Below, piece after piece: positions 45,066 to 55,081 of a stretch of 64,000 bases of DNA; position 1 is the stretch's first letter, and the number at the start of each line of letters is the position of its first letter. The DNA comes from Synechococcus sp. CS-1330 (GTDB lineage Bacteria; Cyanobacteriota; Cyanobacteriia; PCC-6307; Cyanobiaceae), in the NCBI GenBank assembly GCA_025128025.1, contig JAHLYR010000016.1:62001-126000 (forward strand), given 5' to 3'. Made by a program: the position numbers and the translations under genes. A model generated the notes under the pieces. The model was given only the letters and a program-made list of their open reading frames with translations. It did not search any database and had not been told where the DNA came from.

Positions 45066-46158
45066 GGCAAAAGGCGTTGCCCCGCTCGGGCAGTTGCCGG
45101 GCAACGGCTGCCGGCGGCAACACCAGGTTGAGCTCGCCACCGAGGCTGCGGGCCAGATCCCTGGCCAGGGCCAGTCCCAGACCCGTCCCCGGCCGCCCCT
45201 GCCCCTGCCGCCCCCGGAAACCCTGCTCAAAGATGGCCTGGCGCTCGTTTTCGGCGATCGGCTCGCCCCCATCCCACACCGTCAGTTGCCAGTCTCCTGA
45301 CGCCAGGGCTTGGCAGTCCAGGCCGATGGCCGTGCCGCTAGGGCTGTATCGAAAGGCGTTGTTTAGCAGGTTGGCCAAAATTTCAGCTACGGCGCCACTG
45401 TCCCCGTGCCAGTTGGGCAAGCAGGATGGCGGGTGCCAGGGGCGGCCCTGCAGAGAGGCCGTGGCAGCAGCCCGCTGCACCAAGGGCTCCAGCCAGTCGA
45501 GCAGGGGCTGGCCCTCGGGCCCCACGAGCCCGGGGGGAAGTAGCAGGGGCGGCGCCGCTTCGCCGCTGACGGCGGCTTGTTCGTGGCGGTCCAGCTGGCT
45601 GAGGGCTTCCACATAGCGGTTGAGCTGGCGCTCTTCCGCTAGCAAGCCTTCCACTAGCGGTCGGTTCTGCTGGTCTTGTTCGAGGCGCCGCAGCAGTAGT
45701 TGGCCGAAGGTGCGCAGGGCGGCGAGGGGGTTGCGCAGCTGGTGCAACAGCAGGCCCAATTCGGCTTGCTGTTGCTCGAGAGTCTGCTGCAATTGCTGTT
45801 GTTCCAGATCAAGGCAGAGCGCTTCGGTAAGACACAGGGCGACGGCCTGGAGCCGTTGCCCGAGGCTGTCTGGCCAGGGCACCACGCTGGTTTCCACCTG
45901 GATCGCGCCCAGCAGCACCCTTTTGTGGCGCAGCGGCAGCCAGCGACGCTCCTCGGCGGGCAGGCTCAGCGGGCTGCCAGCTTCCACTGCAGGTAGGGCT
46001 CGGCCGTCACTCGGCCACTGACCAATCGGTACAAGGATTGGGGCGTTGGCTTCGCCGGGCTGGGTGACGTAAACCACCAGGGAGCTGAGGTCGCTGCGAT
46101 CAGCGAACTGGGCTAGCTGGAAGCGCAGTAGGGCGAGAAAGCGGTTGGAGACTTGCAT
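45022..46158 (-). CDS. Sensor histidine kinase
   Basis: A 378-residue kinase without membrane segments. The N-terminal 115 residues look like a GAF-type sensory domain, a Gln/Leu-rich coiled region spans about 116-136, and the phosphoacceptor is His139 in HQLRNPLAALRTF. The ATP-binding lobe has ILANLLNNAFRYSP (N box), VWDGGEPI and GTGLGLALARDLARSLGG. No response regulator is adjacent. The signal is unknown. It leads away from a long intergenic region and overlaps cobS tail to tail. Confidence 0.88.
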   Translation of the reverse strand: MQVSNRFLALLRFQLAQFADRSDLSSLVVYVTQPGEANAPILVPIGQWPSDGRALPAVEAGSPLSLPAEERRWLPLRHKRVLLGAIQVETSVVPWPDSLGQRLQAVALCLTEALCLDLEQQQLQQTLEQQQAELGLLLHQLRNPLAALRTFGQLLLRRLEQDQQNRPLVEGLLAEERQLNRYVEALSQLDRHEQAAVSGEAAPPLLLPPGLVGPEGQPLLDWLEPLVQRAAATASLQGRPWHPPSCLPNWHGDSGAVAEILANLLNNAFRYSPSGTAIGLDCQALASGDWQLTVWDGGEPIAENERQAIFEQGFRGRQGQGRPGTGLGLALARDLARSLGGELNLVLPPAAVARQLPERGNAFCLRLPAAAPNPAAGP

Positions 46159-46589
46159 CTGCTGCCCTCAGTCCTGGCCTTGTTCCAAAAAGTTTGGATA
46201 AGGCGTGGGAAAACCAGAAAAAAGTCTTAAGATGAGCGGTATCGACCAATACGGCGCGGTCCGCAAGCGGGCAGCGGTTCGTCGTCGTGACGCCCTCACC
46301 CTTTGTTGCCCATTTCGGCAATTCAGGCTACAGCAGTGACAGATTCAACTTTCGCCGATCTTGTTTCCTGTTGTTCTGCACCCCGAATGGGCGGGGTGTG
46401 GCGTCACTGACCCCTGGGCCTGCTGACTCTCTCGGACAACAGAACGTTTGGGCGTCGCCCTGCTCTCCGAATTTTGGGGGGTGCGGGTGGGCTGAGTCAC
46501 GGACCCTGCGCATGTTTTGCGCTCCCACTGTCCGTTCCCCCTCCGGTTTCTCTTACTCCTCTTAATTCCTCCTTCTCGGGAGCAGTTCA
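46159..46589 (+). other. 431-base non-coding region; likely long structured leader or small RNA upstream of the DUF3155 gene
   Basis: No convincing protein-coding frame is present. A -10-like TAAGAT sits at 46228-46233. GTGACGCC (46287-46294) is perfectly complementary to GGCGTCAC (46400-46407), and this pairing competes with a local hairpin formed by CACCCCG (46379-46385) and CGGGGTG downstream of it. Further stems are GGGCG/CGCCC around 46450 and GCGC/GCGC around 46510. The stretch is far longer and more GC-structured than other intergenic gaps in the window. It could be a regulated 5' leader or a free RNA such as a 6S-like molecule; no known RNA family was recognised. Confidence 0.45.
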
Positions 46590-46961
46590 ATGTCCAAAAA
46601 GCGCAAGCGGATTAGCCGTCGCCGGCTCGCAGGCCAGCGGGTCCTGGCGCATGTCCCCACCTTTAATCTCGAGACCGGCTCCCACAAGCCGGTCACGGCA
46701 GCACGCCGCTTCATTGCTGAGGAGCTGTTGGTGCCCCCAGCAATTCTCAACGTGCGCCGCAACGAGCACACCACTGATCGCTTCTTCTGGGGCGAGAAGG
46801 GCCTGTTCAGCGCCCAATACGCCGAGGAAAACCATTTCCTGTTTCCCTCACTGCGCACGATCGTCGACCGCATCGGTGAGGAGGTGCTTTTCGAAGGCAT
46901 CGAAGCCCTCGCCGCCGACGACTGGGAAGAAATGGAGGAGTACGAATACGCCTTCGTTTGA
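46590..46961 (+). CDS. DUF3155-domain protein
   Basis: A 123-residue, cyanobacteria-restricted protein. It begins with a strongly basic MSKKRKRISRRRLAGQRVL and continues ETGSHKPVTAARRFIAEELL, ending in an acidic EEMEEYEYAFV. The basic N-terminus followed by a conserved acidic tail suggests binding to nucleic acid or ribosomes, but function is unknown. A GGAG ribosome-binding site stands 8 bases ahead of the ATG, and the preceding 430 bases hold potential RNA structure. Confidence 0.82.
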   Translation: MSKKRKRISRRRLAGQRVLAHVPTFNLETGSHKPVTAARRFIAEELLVPPAILNVRRNEHTTDRFFWGEKGLFSAQYAEENHFLFPSLRTIVDRIGEEVLFEGIEALAADDWEEMEEYEYAFV

Positions 46962-47004
46962 GCTTGGCTTTGCCCTGGCGTAACTCAGGTGGGCCACCGG
47001 TTGT

Positions 47005-47634
47005 TCAGCATGACCACTGGCCCGCCAAGTAGCTCCTCAGGGCAGGAAACAGGCAGCTATCAATTGTGTGGCCGCCTTTAAAGCCAACCAGTTCGGTGTC
47101 GATGCCACCGAGTTGCAACTGCTCTTTCAGGGCCTCACTGGCTCCGTAGGGCACCACAGGATCCTGTTCGCCATGGGTGAGCAGGATTTTTGGCAGGGAT
47201 GCTGAGGTTGGTTGCCAGCCGGGATGGGGGTAGCCGCTGCAGCCGATCAGAGCGGCAAGGGGGAGGCCGCTGCCGGCTGTGGCCACATCAAGGGCCATGG
47301 CTGCGCCTTGGGAGAAGCCCAGCAGAGCCGTTTGCTGCAGGGGCACCTCTACGGCTAGGGCCAGGAGCCGCTCTAGGAGCTGGGTTCGAGCGGCAGGCAG
47401 CTGGGGCCAATTTGGCTGTTGCAGGTCGTACCACTGGCGGCCGCTACCGCTTGGATGCGGCAGTGGTGCCCGCAGGGCCACCACGCTCACCGCTGGCCCC
47501 ACCAGCAACTCGGCCAGGTCGAGCAGGTCGTCGGCATCCGCTCCCCAGCCGTGCAGCAGCACAAGGCGCCGGTCGCACAGGTCCGGGCCACTGCGGATCA
47601 GTTGGTCATTGGGCCGGCTGGTTTGGCTACTCAT
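47005..47634 (-). CDS. Alpha/beta hydrolase, phospholipase/carboxylesterase family
   Basis: A 209-residue serine hydrolase. The oxyanion segment LLHGWGAD, the nucleophile elbow GFSQGAAMAL, the acid in HGEQDPVVP and the histidine in KGGHTID make up a complete catalytic set of the carboxylesterase (YpfH/Est-like) family. No signal peptide, so it is cytosolic; natural esters are unknown. The start is the ATG giving the compact family length; the open frame runs far upstream across purH and is not used. It diverges from purH with about 55 bases between starts. Confidence 0.9.
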   Translation of the reverse strand: MSSQTSRPNDQLIRSGPDLCDRRLVLLHGWGADADDLLDLAELLVGPAVSVVALRAPLPHPSGSGRQWYDLQQPNWPQLPAARTQLLERLLALAVEVPLQQTALLGFSQGAAMALDVATAGSGLPLAALIGCSGYPHPGWQPTSASLPKILLTHGEQDPVVPYGASEALKEQLQLGGIDTELVGFKGGHTIDSCLFPALRSYLAGQWSC

Positions 47635-47688
47635 GACGGGGGATCTGTTGCTGCGTAGGTTGGCCCTAAACCTGCACGTTTGGCAGCC

Positions 47689-49248
47689 ATGGCCCCCACG
47701 GCCCTTCTCAGCGTCTCCAATAAGGAGGGCCTGGTGCCCTTGGCCGAGGGGCTGCTGGAGGCTGGCTATCAGTTGATCTCTAGTGGTGGCACCGCTGCGG
47801 CCCTCAAGGCGGCCGGGCTTGAGGTCACCAAGGTGGCGGAGCACACCGGCGCCCCTGAGATCTTGGGCGGCCGGGTCAAGACCCTGCACCCACGCATCCA
47901 CGGCGGCATCCTGGCCCGCCGCTGCGAGCCCAGCCACCAGGCTGATCTGGAGGCCCAGGGCATTGCGCCGATCGACGTGGTGGTGGTCAACCTCTACCCA
48001 TTTCGAGAAACCGTTGCCAACCCCGAGGTGGCATTCGACACCGCCATCGAGAACATCGATATCGGCGGCCCGGCAATGGTGCGGGCAGCGGCCAAAAATC
48101 ACGCCGATGTGGTGGTGCTGACCAGCCCCAGCCAATACGGACCCTTCCTTGAGTCTCTGCGCACCGGAGCCATCAGCGCCGCCCTGCGGCGCCAGCTGGC
48201 GCTGGAAGCTTTCCAGCACACCGCTAGCTACGACACGGCGATCAGTAGTTGGCTGGCAGGCCAGCTAGCCGGCGCAGCGGAGGTCCCATCATCGGTGGCG
48301 GCGCCCCTGCGACTCGAACTGCCCGCCCGCCAGAGCCTGCGCTACGGCGAAAACCCCCACCAACAGGCCACCTGGCACAGCGAGCCCGCTGCCGGCTGGG
48401 GCGCCGCGGTGCAACTGCAGGGCAAGGAGCTCAGCTACAACAACTTGATCGATCTCGATGCGGCCCTCGCCACCGTGCGGGAGTTTGGCTACGGCCCCGG
48501 AGCCCAGCCCGCTGCGGTAGTGGTCAAGCACACCAACCCCTGCGGCGTGGCAATCGGCCACAACGGCGCCGCTGCCCTCAGCCGGGCCCTTGACGCCGAT
48601 CGGCTTTCAGCCTTCGGCGGCATTGTGGCGATCAACTGTGTGGTGGATCTAGCCACCGCCGAATTGCTGACCAGCCTTTTCCTTGAATGTGTAGTGGCGC
48701 CTGGCTTTGATGGGCCGGCATTGGAGCGGCTTGCGACGAAAGCCAATCTGCGCCTGCTGGAATTGAATCCTGCGGCGATCGCTCTGGCGTCCAGGCGCCA
48801 GCTGCGCACCCTGCTGGGCGGGGTACTGGTACAAGAGCTAGACGATCAACCGGTTGATGGAGCGGCCTGGCAGGTGGTGAGCGAACGCCAGCCCACAGCC
48901 CAGGAGCTCGAGGACCTCGGTTTTGCCTGGAAGCTGGCCCGCCATGTGCGCTCCAATGCCATCACCGTGGCCAAGGGTGGCCAAAGCCTGGGCATTGGCG
49001 CCGGCCAGATGAATCGGGTTGGCTCAGCCAGGCTGGCTTTGGAAGCGGCCGGGGATCGGGCCCGGGGCGCGGTGCTTGCTAGCGACGGCTTCTTCCCCTT
49101 CGATGACACCGTGCGGCTGGCGGCTGGTCAGGGCATCACTGCTGTGATTCAGCCTGGCGGCAGCGTGCGCGACGCCGATTCGATCACTGCCTGCAATGCC
49201 CTTGGCTTGGCGATGGTGGTAACCGGTCGCCGTCATTTTCTGCATTAA
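47689..49248 (+). CDS. purH: Bifunctional AICAR formyltransferase/IMP cyclohydrolase
   Basis: A 519-residue enzyme for the last two steps of IMP synthesis. The N-terminal IMP cyclohydrolase domain ([42 protein letters not shown]) is followed by the transformylase domain with [19 protein letters not shown], and SDGFFPFDD near the end. The ATG is chosen three codons inside a TTG start. Complete and of normal length. Confidence 0.97.
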   Translation: MAPTALLSVSNKEGLVPLAEGLLEAGYQLISSGGTAAALKAAGLEVTKVAEHTGAPEILGGRVKTLHPRIHGGILARRCEPSHQADLEAQGIAPIDVVVVNLYPFRETVANPEVAFDTAIENIDIGGPAMVRAAAKNHADVVVLTSPSQYGPFLESLRTGAISAALRRQLALEAFQHTASYDTAISSWLAGQLAGAAEVPSSVAAPLRLELPARQSLRYGENPHQQATWHSEPAAGWGAAVQLQGKELSYNNLIDLDAALATVREFGYGPGAQPAAVVVKHTNPCGVAIGHNGAAALSRALDADRLSAFGGIVAINCVVDLATAELLTSLFLECVVAPGFDGPALERLATKANLRLLELNPAAIALASRRQLRTLLGGVLVQELDDQPVDGAAWQVVSERQPTAQELEDLGFAWKLARHVRSNAITVAKGGQSLGIGAGQMNRVGSARLALEAAGDRARGAVLASDGFFPFDDTVRLAAGQGITAVIQPGGSVRDADSITACNALGLAMVVTGRRHFLH

Positions 49249-49343
49249 CGCCCTTGCTGGGGCGCAGTGAGTTGTAGTTTCGCTTCATAAGTCCTGCTCT
49301 GCTGCGCACTTGCCGCAGCCCTCCCTTGGCCCCATCTGACGCC

Positions 49344-49808
49344 ATGCCCGAAGCCCTCGCCTACAACCTCAACTTCCTCCATCCCCTGTTGATGCTGGGT
49401 CTGTTGGCCCTCTCCAGTTACGGGATGCTGCTTGGCATCAAGGCCAAGAAAACCCGCACCGCAGATGCTGAGACCCGCAAGCAGCTGATCAAGGGGCAGT
49501 TTGCCAAGCGCCATTTCCAGATCGGCAGCCTGATCCTGGCGCTCACCGTGCTGGGCACCTTCGGCGGCATGGCCGTTACCTACCTCAATAACGGCAAATT
49601 ATTTGTAGGCCCCCACCTGCTCGTGGGCATTGGCATGACCTGCTTGATCGCCCTGGCGGTATCGCTTACCCCCCTGATGCAGCAGGGCAATCTGATCGCC
49701 CGCAAGGTCCATGTGGGCCTCAACATGGCAATGATGACTCTGTTCCTGTGGCAGGCGGTGAGTGGCTTTCAGATCCTCAATAAAATCTGGGAAAACCGCC
49801 CTGCTTGA
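49344..49808 (+). CDS. DUF4079-domain membrane protein
   Basis: A 154-residue protein with about four membrane helices, starting YNLNFLHPLLMLGLLALSSYGM, then an amphipathic basic stretch AKKTRTADAETRKQLIKGQF and HFQIGSLILALTVLGTFG. The spaced histidines (FLHP, KRHF, GPHLL, KVHVG) recall heme-binding four-helix bundles of the cytochrome b561 type. It belongs to a cyanobacterial/plastid family of unknown function, probably in thylakoid or plasma membrane. The ATG is preferred over an in-frame TTG six codons upstream. Confidence 0.82.
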   Translation: MPEALAYNLNFLHPLLMLGLLALSSYGMLLGIKAKKTRTADAETRKQLIKGQFAKRHFQIGSLILALTVLGTFGGMAVTYLNNGKLFVGPHLLVGIGMTCLIALAVSLTPLMQQGNLIARKVHVGLNMAMMTLFLWQAVSGFQILNKIWENRPA

Positions 49809-49856
49809 GTTCTGGCCTCAGGGCTAGGTTCCAAATTTGAAAGCAGCCCAGCTGAT

Positions 49857-50579
49857 TTAGAACTGGGCGCTTCGCCGGGGCGGGCACTCAAGATCGTGGC
49901 TGCCGTGAAAATCTTCCTGCACCTTCCAGGTGAGCCGGCGAGAGATCTGCCTCACGATCTGACGCAGCAGGTGGTCGCCGCTCGACTGCACCAGCCCATC
50001 AGGCAGCAGGGTGATCACCCCGGGTAGGCGTACCCAGACGCTCAAGTCGAGCTCCCAGCGCACCAAAGTTTGGGGACGGGGATCGTTGGAAGCGACGGCA
50101 GCATCATTGGCTTGGTCCAGTTGCAGCGAGGCGTTGAACTCGACGTCGTAAAGCCCTTCAAGCTTGGGATCGCCGCTGGGGTGGGGCACGGTCAAGATTC
50201 GGTACAGCCCCTGGTCTTGGGGTAGCAATTCCAGGCCGATGGTGGGCTCCACCTCGAAGCCGAAGTTGCCAAAGCTGCCCAAAGTCAGCGCGTAGCCCCG
50301 CGTGCCCAGGGCTTCCACACTCATCGGGGCAGCGCAACGGCGAAACCAGCCCTCGTGGTGATCGAGGTATTGGGAGACAACGGGCGCGCTGGCCCGCATT
50401 TCCATTACGTCGGCAAAGGCACTGGCATAGCGGCGCACCCGCGGATCATCGCTGTCGCGCAGCAGCAGACCGGAGTCCAGATCTGCCTTGCACGACGGAT
50501 GGGCTGATGCGGTTGACAACGACAAAGGCAACTCCTGGCGTTTGACCAGCCCTGGCAGCGAGATGCCGGACTTATTCAA
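49857..50579 (-). CDS. DUF1997-domain protein
   Basis: A 240-residue, soluble, cyanobacterial/plastid conserved protein. The middle part YLDHHEGWFRRCAAPMSVEALG and the C-terminal VRQISRRLTWKVQEDFHG are conserved in this family, whose fold resembles lipid- or START-like binding domains (SRPBCC). The function is unknown. It is a single gene between a DUF4079 gene (convergent) and ispH; the start is the first ATG of the frame. Confidence 0.8.
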   Translation of the reverse strand: MNKSGISLPGLVKRQELPLSLSTASAHPSCKADLDSGLLLRDSDDPRVRRYASAFADVMEMRASAPVVSQYLDHHEGWFRRCAAPMSVEALGTRGYALTLGSFGNFGFEVEPTIGLELLPQDQGLYRILTVPHPSGDPKLEGLYDVEFNASLQLDQANDAAVASNDPRPQTLVRWELDLSVWVRLPGVITLLPDGLVQSSGDHLLRQIVRQISRRLTWKVQEDFHGSHDLECPPRRSAQF

Positions 50580-50656
50580 GGCGTTCTTTAATCAATGTAA
50601 AGCTCCCGGTGGACCCGCGTGCCGCCCGCTGTGACACCCGAACACCTTGGTTCGGT

Positions 50657-51853
50657 TCAGGCTTCGCAGAGTTCGATCAGCCGCTCGATCACGTCCTCCA
50701 CCACCCGGTCGGGGGTGGAGGCCCCGGAGGTGATGCCCACTCGGATTGGACCTTCAGGCAGGAAGGGCTGCTCGATTTCGAGCACGCCCCCTAGGGGCAT
50801 GTGCTCGATGCGGTTGCCAGGGCCAATGCGCTCGGGGGTGTCGATGTGGAAGGAGCGGATGCCCCGGCTGACGGCGATCTCCTGCAGGTGGGTGGTATTG
50901 GAGGAGTTGTAACCGCCGATCACGACCATCAGGTCGAGAGGCTCATCCACTAAGGCGAAAATGGCGTCCTGGCGCTCCTGGGTGGCGTCGCAAATGGTGT
51001 TAAAGGCCAGGAAGTGTTCGTTGAGCTCGATGGGGCCGAAGCGCTGCAGCATGGTGCGCTCGAACAGGCGGCCAATCTCTTCGGTTTCGCTCTTCAACAT
51101 GGTGGTCTGGTTGGCGACGCCAACCCGGATCAGATCGCGGTCGGGGTCGAAGCCGGGCGAGCAGGCTTTAGAGAAGCGGTCCATGAAGGATTGGCGATCG
51201 CCGTTGCCGAGGATGTATTCGCTCACCATCTGGGCTTCGGCCAGGTCGAGCACCACCAAGTAGGTTCCGGCAAAGCTGCTGGTGGCGAGGGTTTCCTCGT
51301 GCTTCACCTTGCCGTGAATGATCGAGGTGAAGGAGTGCTTTTTGTGCTTTTCCACCGTGTTCCACACCTTGGAGACCCAGGGGCAGGTGGTATCAACGAT
51401 GTGGCAGCCCCGCTCGTTCAGCAGCTGCATCTCCTGCACGGTGGCGCCGAAGGCGGGCAGGATCACCACATCACCGCTGGCAACCTCCGAAAAATCTTTC
51501 ATGCCGTCTTCCACGGAGATGAACAGCACGTTCATGTCGCGCAGGTGATCGTTGACCGAAGGGTTGTGGATGATTTCATTTGTGATCCAGATCCGTTCAG
51601 TGGGGTAGTGGCGCCGGGTTTCGTAGGCCATCGCCACTGCCCGCTCTACGCCCCAGCAGAACCCAAAAGCTTCCGCCAGCCGCACGGTGAGGCGGCCGCT
51701 CTCGAGCGAGTAGCCGCTTTCCCGCAGCTTGGCGATCAGATCGCTTTGGTAGGCCTGCTCCAGGCTTCCTGCCACCTCATTGCCCAAACCGAAACCTCGG
51801 CGGTTGTAACGCTCCGAGTGGTGCAAGGAGCGTTTGAAGGCGCGGGTATCCAC
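50657..51853 (-). CDS. ispH: 4-hydroxy-3-methylbut-2-enyl diphosphate reductase
   Basis: A 398-residue [4Fe-4S] enzyme that makes IPP and DMAPP in the last MEP-pathway step, feeding chlorophyll, carotenoid and quinone side chains. Cluster cysteines appear in [23 protein letters not shown] and ICDATQERQ, with [11 protein letters not shown] at the N-terminus, as usual in cyanobacteria. The GTG start gives [14 protein letters not shown], the family opening; an ATG eight codons upstream is the alternative. Confidence 0.95.
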   Translation of the reverse strand: MDTRAFKRSLHHSERYNRRGFGLGNEVAGSLEQAYQSDLIAKLRESGYSLESGRLTVRLAEAFGFCWGVERAVAMAYETRRHYPTERIWITNEIIHNPSVNDHLRDMNVLFISVEDGMKDFSEVASGDVVILPAFGATVQEMQLLNERGCHIVDTTCPWVSKVWNTVEKHKKHSFTSIIHGKVKHEETLATSSFAGTYLVVLDLAEAQMVSEYILGNGDRQSFMDRFSKACSPGFDPDRDLIRVGVANQTTMLKSETEEIGRLFERTMLQRFGPIELNEHFLAFNTICDATQERQDAIFALVDEPLDLMVVIGGYNSSNTTHLQEIAVSRGIRSFHIDTPERIGPGNRIEHMPLGGVLEIEQPFLPEGPIRVGITSGASTPDRVVEDVIERLIELCEA

Positions 51854-51890
51854 AGCGTCGAGGTCTCGGTGAAACAACTCTATGGGCCCC

Positions 51891-52598
51891 TTAGGTCAGA
51901 GCTGCGGCTCCCAGGGTCATCTGGTGGAGGCCCTCAATTCCCTGCCAGCCCAGATAGACCCCCAGCACCAGGGCAAATACCCCCACCAGCCATTCGGCCC
52001 GATGCACAAGCCAGTCGTTGAGGCGGCTCAGGGGCTGGCGCAGCCTGCCGCCGCTCAGCAGCCAGGCCACTGGTGGCAGCAGCAGTAGCGAGGTGGTTAC
52101 GGCCACAAATACGGCGCCCACCTCCAGGTCGCCGCGCAGGGAGGTGTGGTTGGTGAGCAACATGCCGCCTTCCTTGGCGTAAAAAACCAGATTTTCCGGG
52201 CTGATCAAGGCACAGCCGGCCCCCAGCCCGAGCAGGGGAAACCAGTCGAGCTCGGGCAGCTGGCCCATCAGTTGCATCGCCCAGCTCTCCTCACCGATGG
52301 CTGCCGCAGGGGTTAGCTGGAACAGCCCCAGGGCCACCAGGGCGCCGGCACCGATCAGGTCCATCAGCACCTGGCCGCGGCTGCCCAGCTGCATGGCCCA
52401 ACTGAAGCGACTGCCTACCAGCACCACCGCTGCCAGCGCGCCACCGTTGGCGATTATCCAGCCCCCCAGGTAGGTGGAGCAGCGTCGCAGCGGGTTGGGG
52501 CCCAGCAGCAGCAGGGCCACGAGAGCGATGTTGAGTGGGCTGAAGGAAATGCCCAGGCCCAGGGCGAGGGTCTGGGTAAGCCAGTGGAACGGAAGCAT
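51891..52598 (-). CDS. GAP-family/LysE-like membrane protein
   Basis: A 235-residue protein with six predicted membrane helices in the LysE-like arrangement. It starts [23 protein letters not shown] and includes a conserved [16 protein letters not shown] segment between helices, as in the GAP/sulfolipid-addressing family whose members export lipids or amino acids. The ATG was chosen at the first helix. Substrate unknown. It lies 28 bases after sfsA on the same strand. Confidence 0.75.
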   Translation of the reverse strand: MLPFHWLTQTLALGLGISFSPLNIALVALLLLGPNPLRRCSTYLGGWIIANGGALAAVVLVGSRFSWAMQLGSRGQVLMDLIGAGALVALGLFQLTPAAAIGEESWAMQLMGQLPELDWFPLLGLGAGCALISPENLVFYAKEGGMLLTNHTSLRGDLEVGAVFVAVTTSLLLLPPVAWLLSGGRLRQPLSRLNDWLVHRAEWLVGVFALVLGVYLGWQGIEGLHQMTLGAAALT

Positions 52599-52626
52599 CG
52601 CGGGATTGTGGCGCTTAGCCAGCGCC

Positions 52627-53382
52627 TTAGGCGGGGCCGTGGGTTTCCACAGCCGCAATTCCATGCCAGTTGACCTCGCTGGCGCTGAAGCTGTAGCGGC
52701 AGGGCAGTACCTCCACTCCCGCCGCCAGGGCCTGGCGAAACAGTTCGCCGTAGCGCGGGTCGGCTGCGTCGCCCGGGGCAAAGCGGCTCACATCGCCGCG
52801 ACTAAGGCAGGGCACCAGCACCGCCCGGCTCTCTGGCAGCAGGGCCATCAGCTCCACCAGGTGTTTTTGGCCCCGTTCAGTAACGGTGTCTGGGAAAAGG
52901 GCCAGCGGCCCTTCGCTCCAGGTGGTGTTTTTCACCTCCAGGTAGATCGGCCTGGGATCGGCGGCGTTTTCCGCTGGGGTGAGCAGCAGGTCGATGCGGC
53001 TGCGGCGCCCTTCGCCATAGGGCACTTCGGCCCGGATGGTGGCGATCGGCCCCAGCCAGGGCTCCAGGTAACCGGCCTCAATCGTGGCCCGCACCAGATG
53101 GTTGGGTAGGGCCGTGTTGATGCCCACCCAGATGGGCGTGCCATCGGCGCCAGGCACCTGGGCCTGTTCCCAGGTCCAGGCCAGTTTGCGGCTGGGGGAA
53201 GGGGCGTGGCGCAAGCGCACCCGGCCGCCGGGGTGCAGCACTCCGGTCATTGGCCCGGTGTTGGCGCAGTGGGCCGTGACCAGCTCGCCGTTTTCTAGTT
53301 CGATATCGGCCAGGAAGCGCTTGTAGCGCTTCACCAAGGTGCCTTCCACCAAGGGGCCGAGGCTGAGCACGCAGGTGGCCAT
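52627..53382 (-). CDS. sfsA: Sugar fermentation stimulation protein homolog
   Basis: A 251-residue SfsA protein. It has VKRYKRFLADIELENGELVTAHCANTG, the GMTG/GVL-like turn (GPMTGVLHPG), RSRIDLLLTP and YLEVKNTTW, then FPDTVTERGQKHLVEL. The RIDLLL-EVKNTT core is a PD-(D/E)XK nuclease-type fold, and the family is DNA-binding with unsettled function. Start at the ATG giving standard length. It diverges from murJ with about 70 bases between starts. Confidence 0.92.
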   Translation of the reverse strand: MATCVLSLGPLVEGTLVKRYKRFLADIELENGELVTAHCANTGPMTGVLHPGGRVRLRHAPSPSRKLAWTWEQAQVPGADGTPIWVGINTALPNHLVRATIEAGYLEPWLGPIATIRAEVPYGEGRRSRIDLLLTPAENAADPRPIYLEVKNTTWSEGPLALFPDTVTERGQKHLVELMALLPESRAVLVPCLSRGDVSRFAPGDAADPRYGELFRQALAAGVEVLPCRYSFSASEVNWHGIAAVETHGPA

Positions 53383-53455
53383 GTCGGGCAGGCTGGGGTG
53401 GATTGGAGCAGGCCAGCCATACTGCCGCCAACTCCCGGGCCTTGGGTCCCACTGG

Positions 53456-55081
53456 ATGGCAAAGTCCCTCAGGCGCATTGCCCTGGTTGTGGCAGTGGCC
53501 ACTGCCCTCAGCAAGTTGGCCGGCCTGGTCCGTCAGCAGGCCATTGCAGCGGCCTTCGGCGTTGGCGCTGCTTACGACGCCTACAACTACGCCTACGTGC
53601 TGCCAGGTTTTCTGCTGATCCTGCTGGGCGGCATCAACGGACCTTTCCACAGCGCCATGGTGAGCGTGCTGGCCCGCCGGCCCCGCCAGGAGGGCGCCTA
53701 CGTGCTGGCTGCAATCAACACCCTGGTGGGGGCGGGGTTGCTCGGGGTGACGGTGTTGCTGCTGGTGTTCGCTGGCCCCCTGATCACCCTGGTGGGCCCG
53801 GGCCTGGATGCCACCCGCCACGAAATCGCCGTGCTGCAGCTGCGTTGGATGGCGCCAATGGCCCTATTTGCCGGGCTGATCGGCCTGGGCTTTGGAGCCC
53901 TTAATGCTGCTGATGAGTTTTGGTTGCCCTCGGTGAGCCCCTTGCTCTCGAGCGTGGCCGTGATCGCTGGTATCGCCGCGCTGTGGTGGCAGCTCGGTGC
54001 AGCGATCACCCTGCCCACTACGGCGGTGCTTGGCGGCGTGGTGCTGGCCGGCTCCACAACTTTGGGGGCGGTGCTGCAGTGGTTGATTCAGCTGCCAGCC
54101 CTGGCCCGGCAAGGGCTGCAACGCTTTCAGCTGGTGTGGGACTGGCGAGACCCCGGTGTGCGCGAGGTGCTGCAGGTGATGGGGCCCGCCACCCTCTCCT
54201 CGGGGATGCTGCAGATAAACGTGTTTGTGTCCCTGTTTTTCGCTTCGGGTATCCCGGCGGCGGCGGCGGGTCTCGGCTACGCCAACCTGCTCGTGCAAAC
54301 GCCCCTGGGGCTGCTCTCCAATGCCCTACTGGTGCCGCTACTGCCGGTTTATGCCCGGCTGACGGCACCGGCCGATCGACCTGAGCTGGTCGGTCGTATC
54401 CGCCAGGGGCTGATGCTCTCCAACGCCAGCATGCTGCCCCTGGGGGCATTGATGGTGGCGCTGGCTTTGCCCATCGTGGCGCTGATTTATGAGCGGGGGG
54501 CTTTCAATGCCGGTGCTGCGGAGTTGGTGGGAAACCTGCTGATGGCCTACGGCATCGGCATGCCCGCCTATCTGGCCCGCGATGTGCTGGTGCGGGTGTT
54601 CTACGCCCTCGGCGATGGGGTTACCCCGTTCCGCTGGTCGATGGCGGGGATCGGGCTGAATGCGTTCTTTTGCTGGACTTTCGTGGGCGGACCGGTACCC
54701 GGCGCTACCCAGCTGCTACCTGGGCTCTATTGCGGCGCCGCCGGCCTGGTGCTGGCCACCGTGGCAGTGAATCTGATCACCTGTGTGGGTTTGCTGCTGG
54801 CGCTGCAGACCAAGCTCGGCGGGTTGCCATTGCGGCTTTGGCTGCGCGACACGATGCTGCTGTTCGGTGCAGCCGTACTGGCCGGACTGGCGGCCTGGGG
54901 CGTGTCAGTAACTGTGGCCTGGCCCATTGGTCTTTGGGGCCGGCTGCTGGAGTGCAGCTTTGCCGGCGGAGTGGGCGTCTTGATCTATGGCGTGGTGGCC
55001 AGCCTTGCCCAGGTGCCAGAGGTCAAGGATCTGACCGACCAGTTGCGAGATCGCTTGCCTCGAATTGGTGCGAGGCGCTAA
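53456..55081 (+). CDS. murJ: Lipid II flippase MurJ
   Basis: A 541-residue membrane protein of the MOP superfamily with about 14 helices that moves lipid II across the membrane for peptidoglycan assembly. The conserved N-terminus ALSKLAGLVRQQAIAAAFGVGAAYDAYNYAYVLPGFLL and the internal PLGLLSNALLVPLLPVYARL are family markers. ATG is chosen at MAKSLRR; upstream open codons overlap sfsA regulatory space. Its stop overlaps the convergent small gene by four bases. Confidence 0.94.
   Translation: MAKSLRRIALVVAVATALSKLAGLVRQQAIAAAFGVGAAYDAYNYAYVLPGFLLILLGGINGPFHSAMVSVLARRPRQEGAYVLAAINTLVGAGLLGVTVLLLVFAGPLITLVGPGLDATRHEIAVLQLRWMAPMALFAGLIGLGFGALNAADEFWLPSVSPLLSSVAVIAGIAALWWQLGAAITLPTTAVLGGVVLAGSTTLGAVLQWLIQLPALARQGLQRFQLVWDWRDPGVREVLQVMGPATLSSGMLQINVFVSLFFASGIPAAAAGLGYANLLVQTPLGLLSNALLVPLLPVYARLTAPADRPELVGRIRQGLMLSNASMLPLGALMVALALPIVALIYERGAFNAGAAELVGNLLMAYGIGMPAYLARDVLVRVFYALGDGVTPFRWSMAGIGLNAFFCWTFVGGPVPGATQLLPGLYCGAAGLVLATVAVNLITCVGLLLALQTKLGGLPLRLWLRDTMLLFGAAVLAGLAAWGVSVTVAWPIGLWGRLLECSFAGGVGVLIYGVVASLAQVPEVKDLTDQLRDRLPRIGARR

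Noticed and set aside
47635-48219. Long upstream extension of the esterase frame into purH
   Set aside because: It is the antisense shadow of purH; the esterase family starts at the internal ATG.
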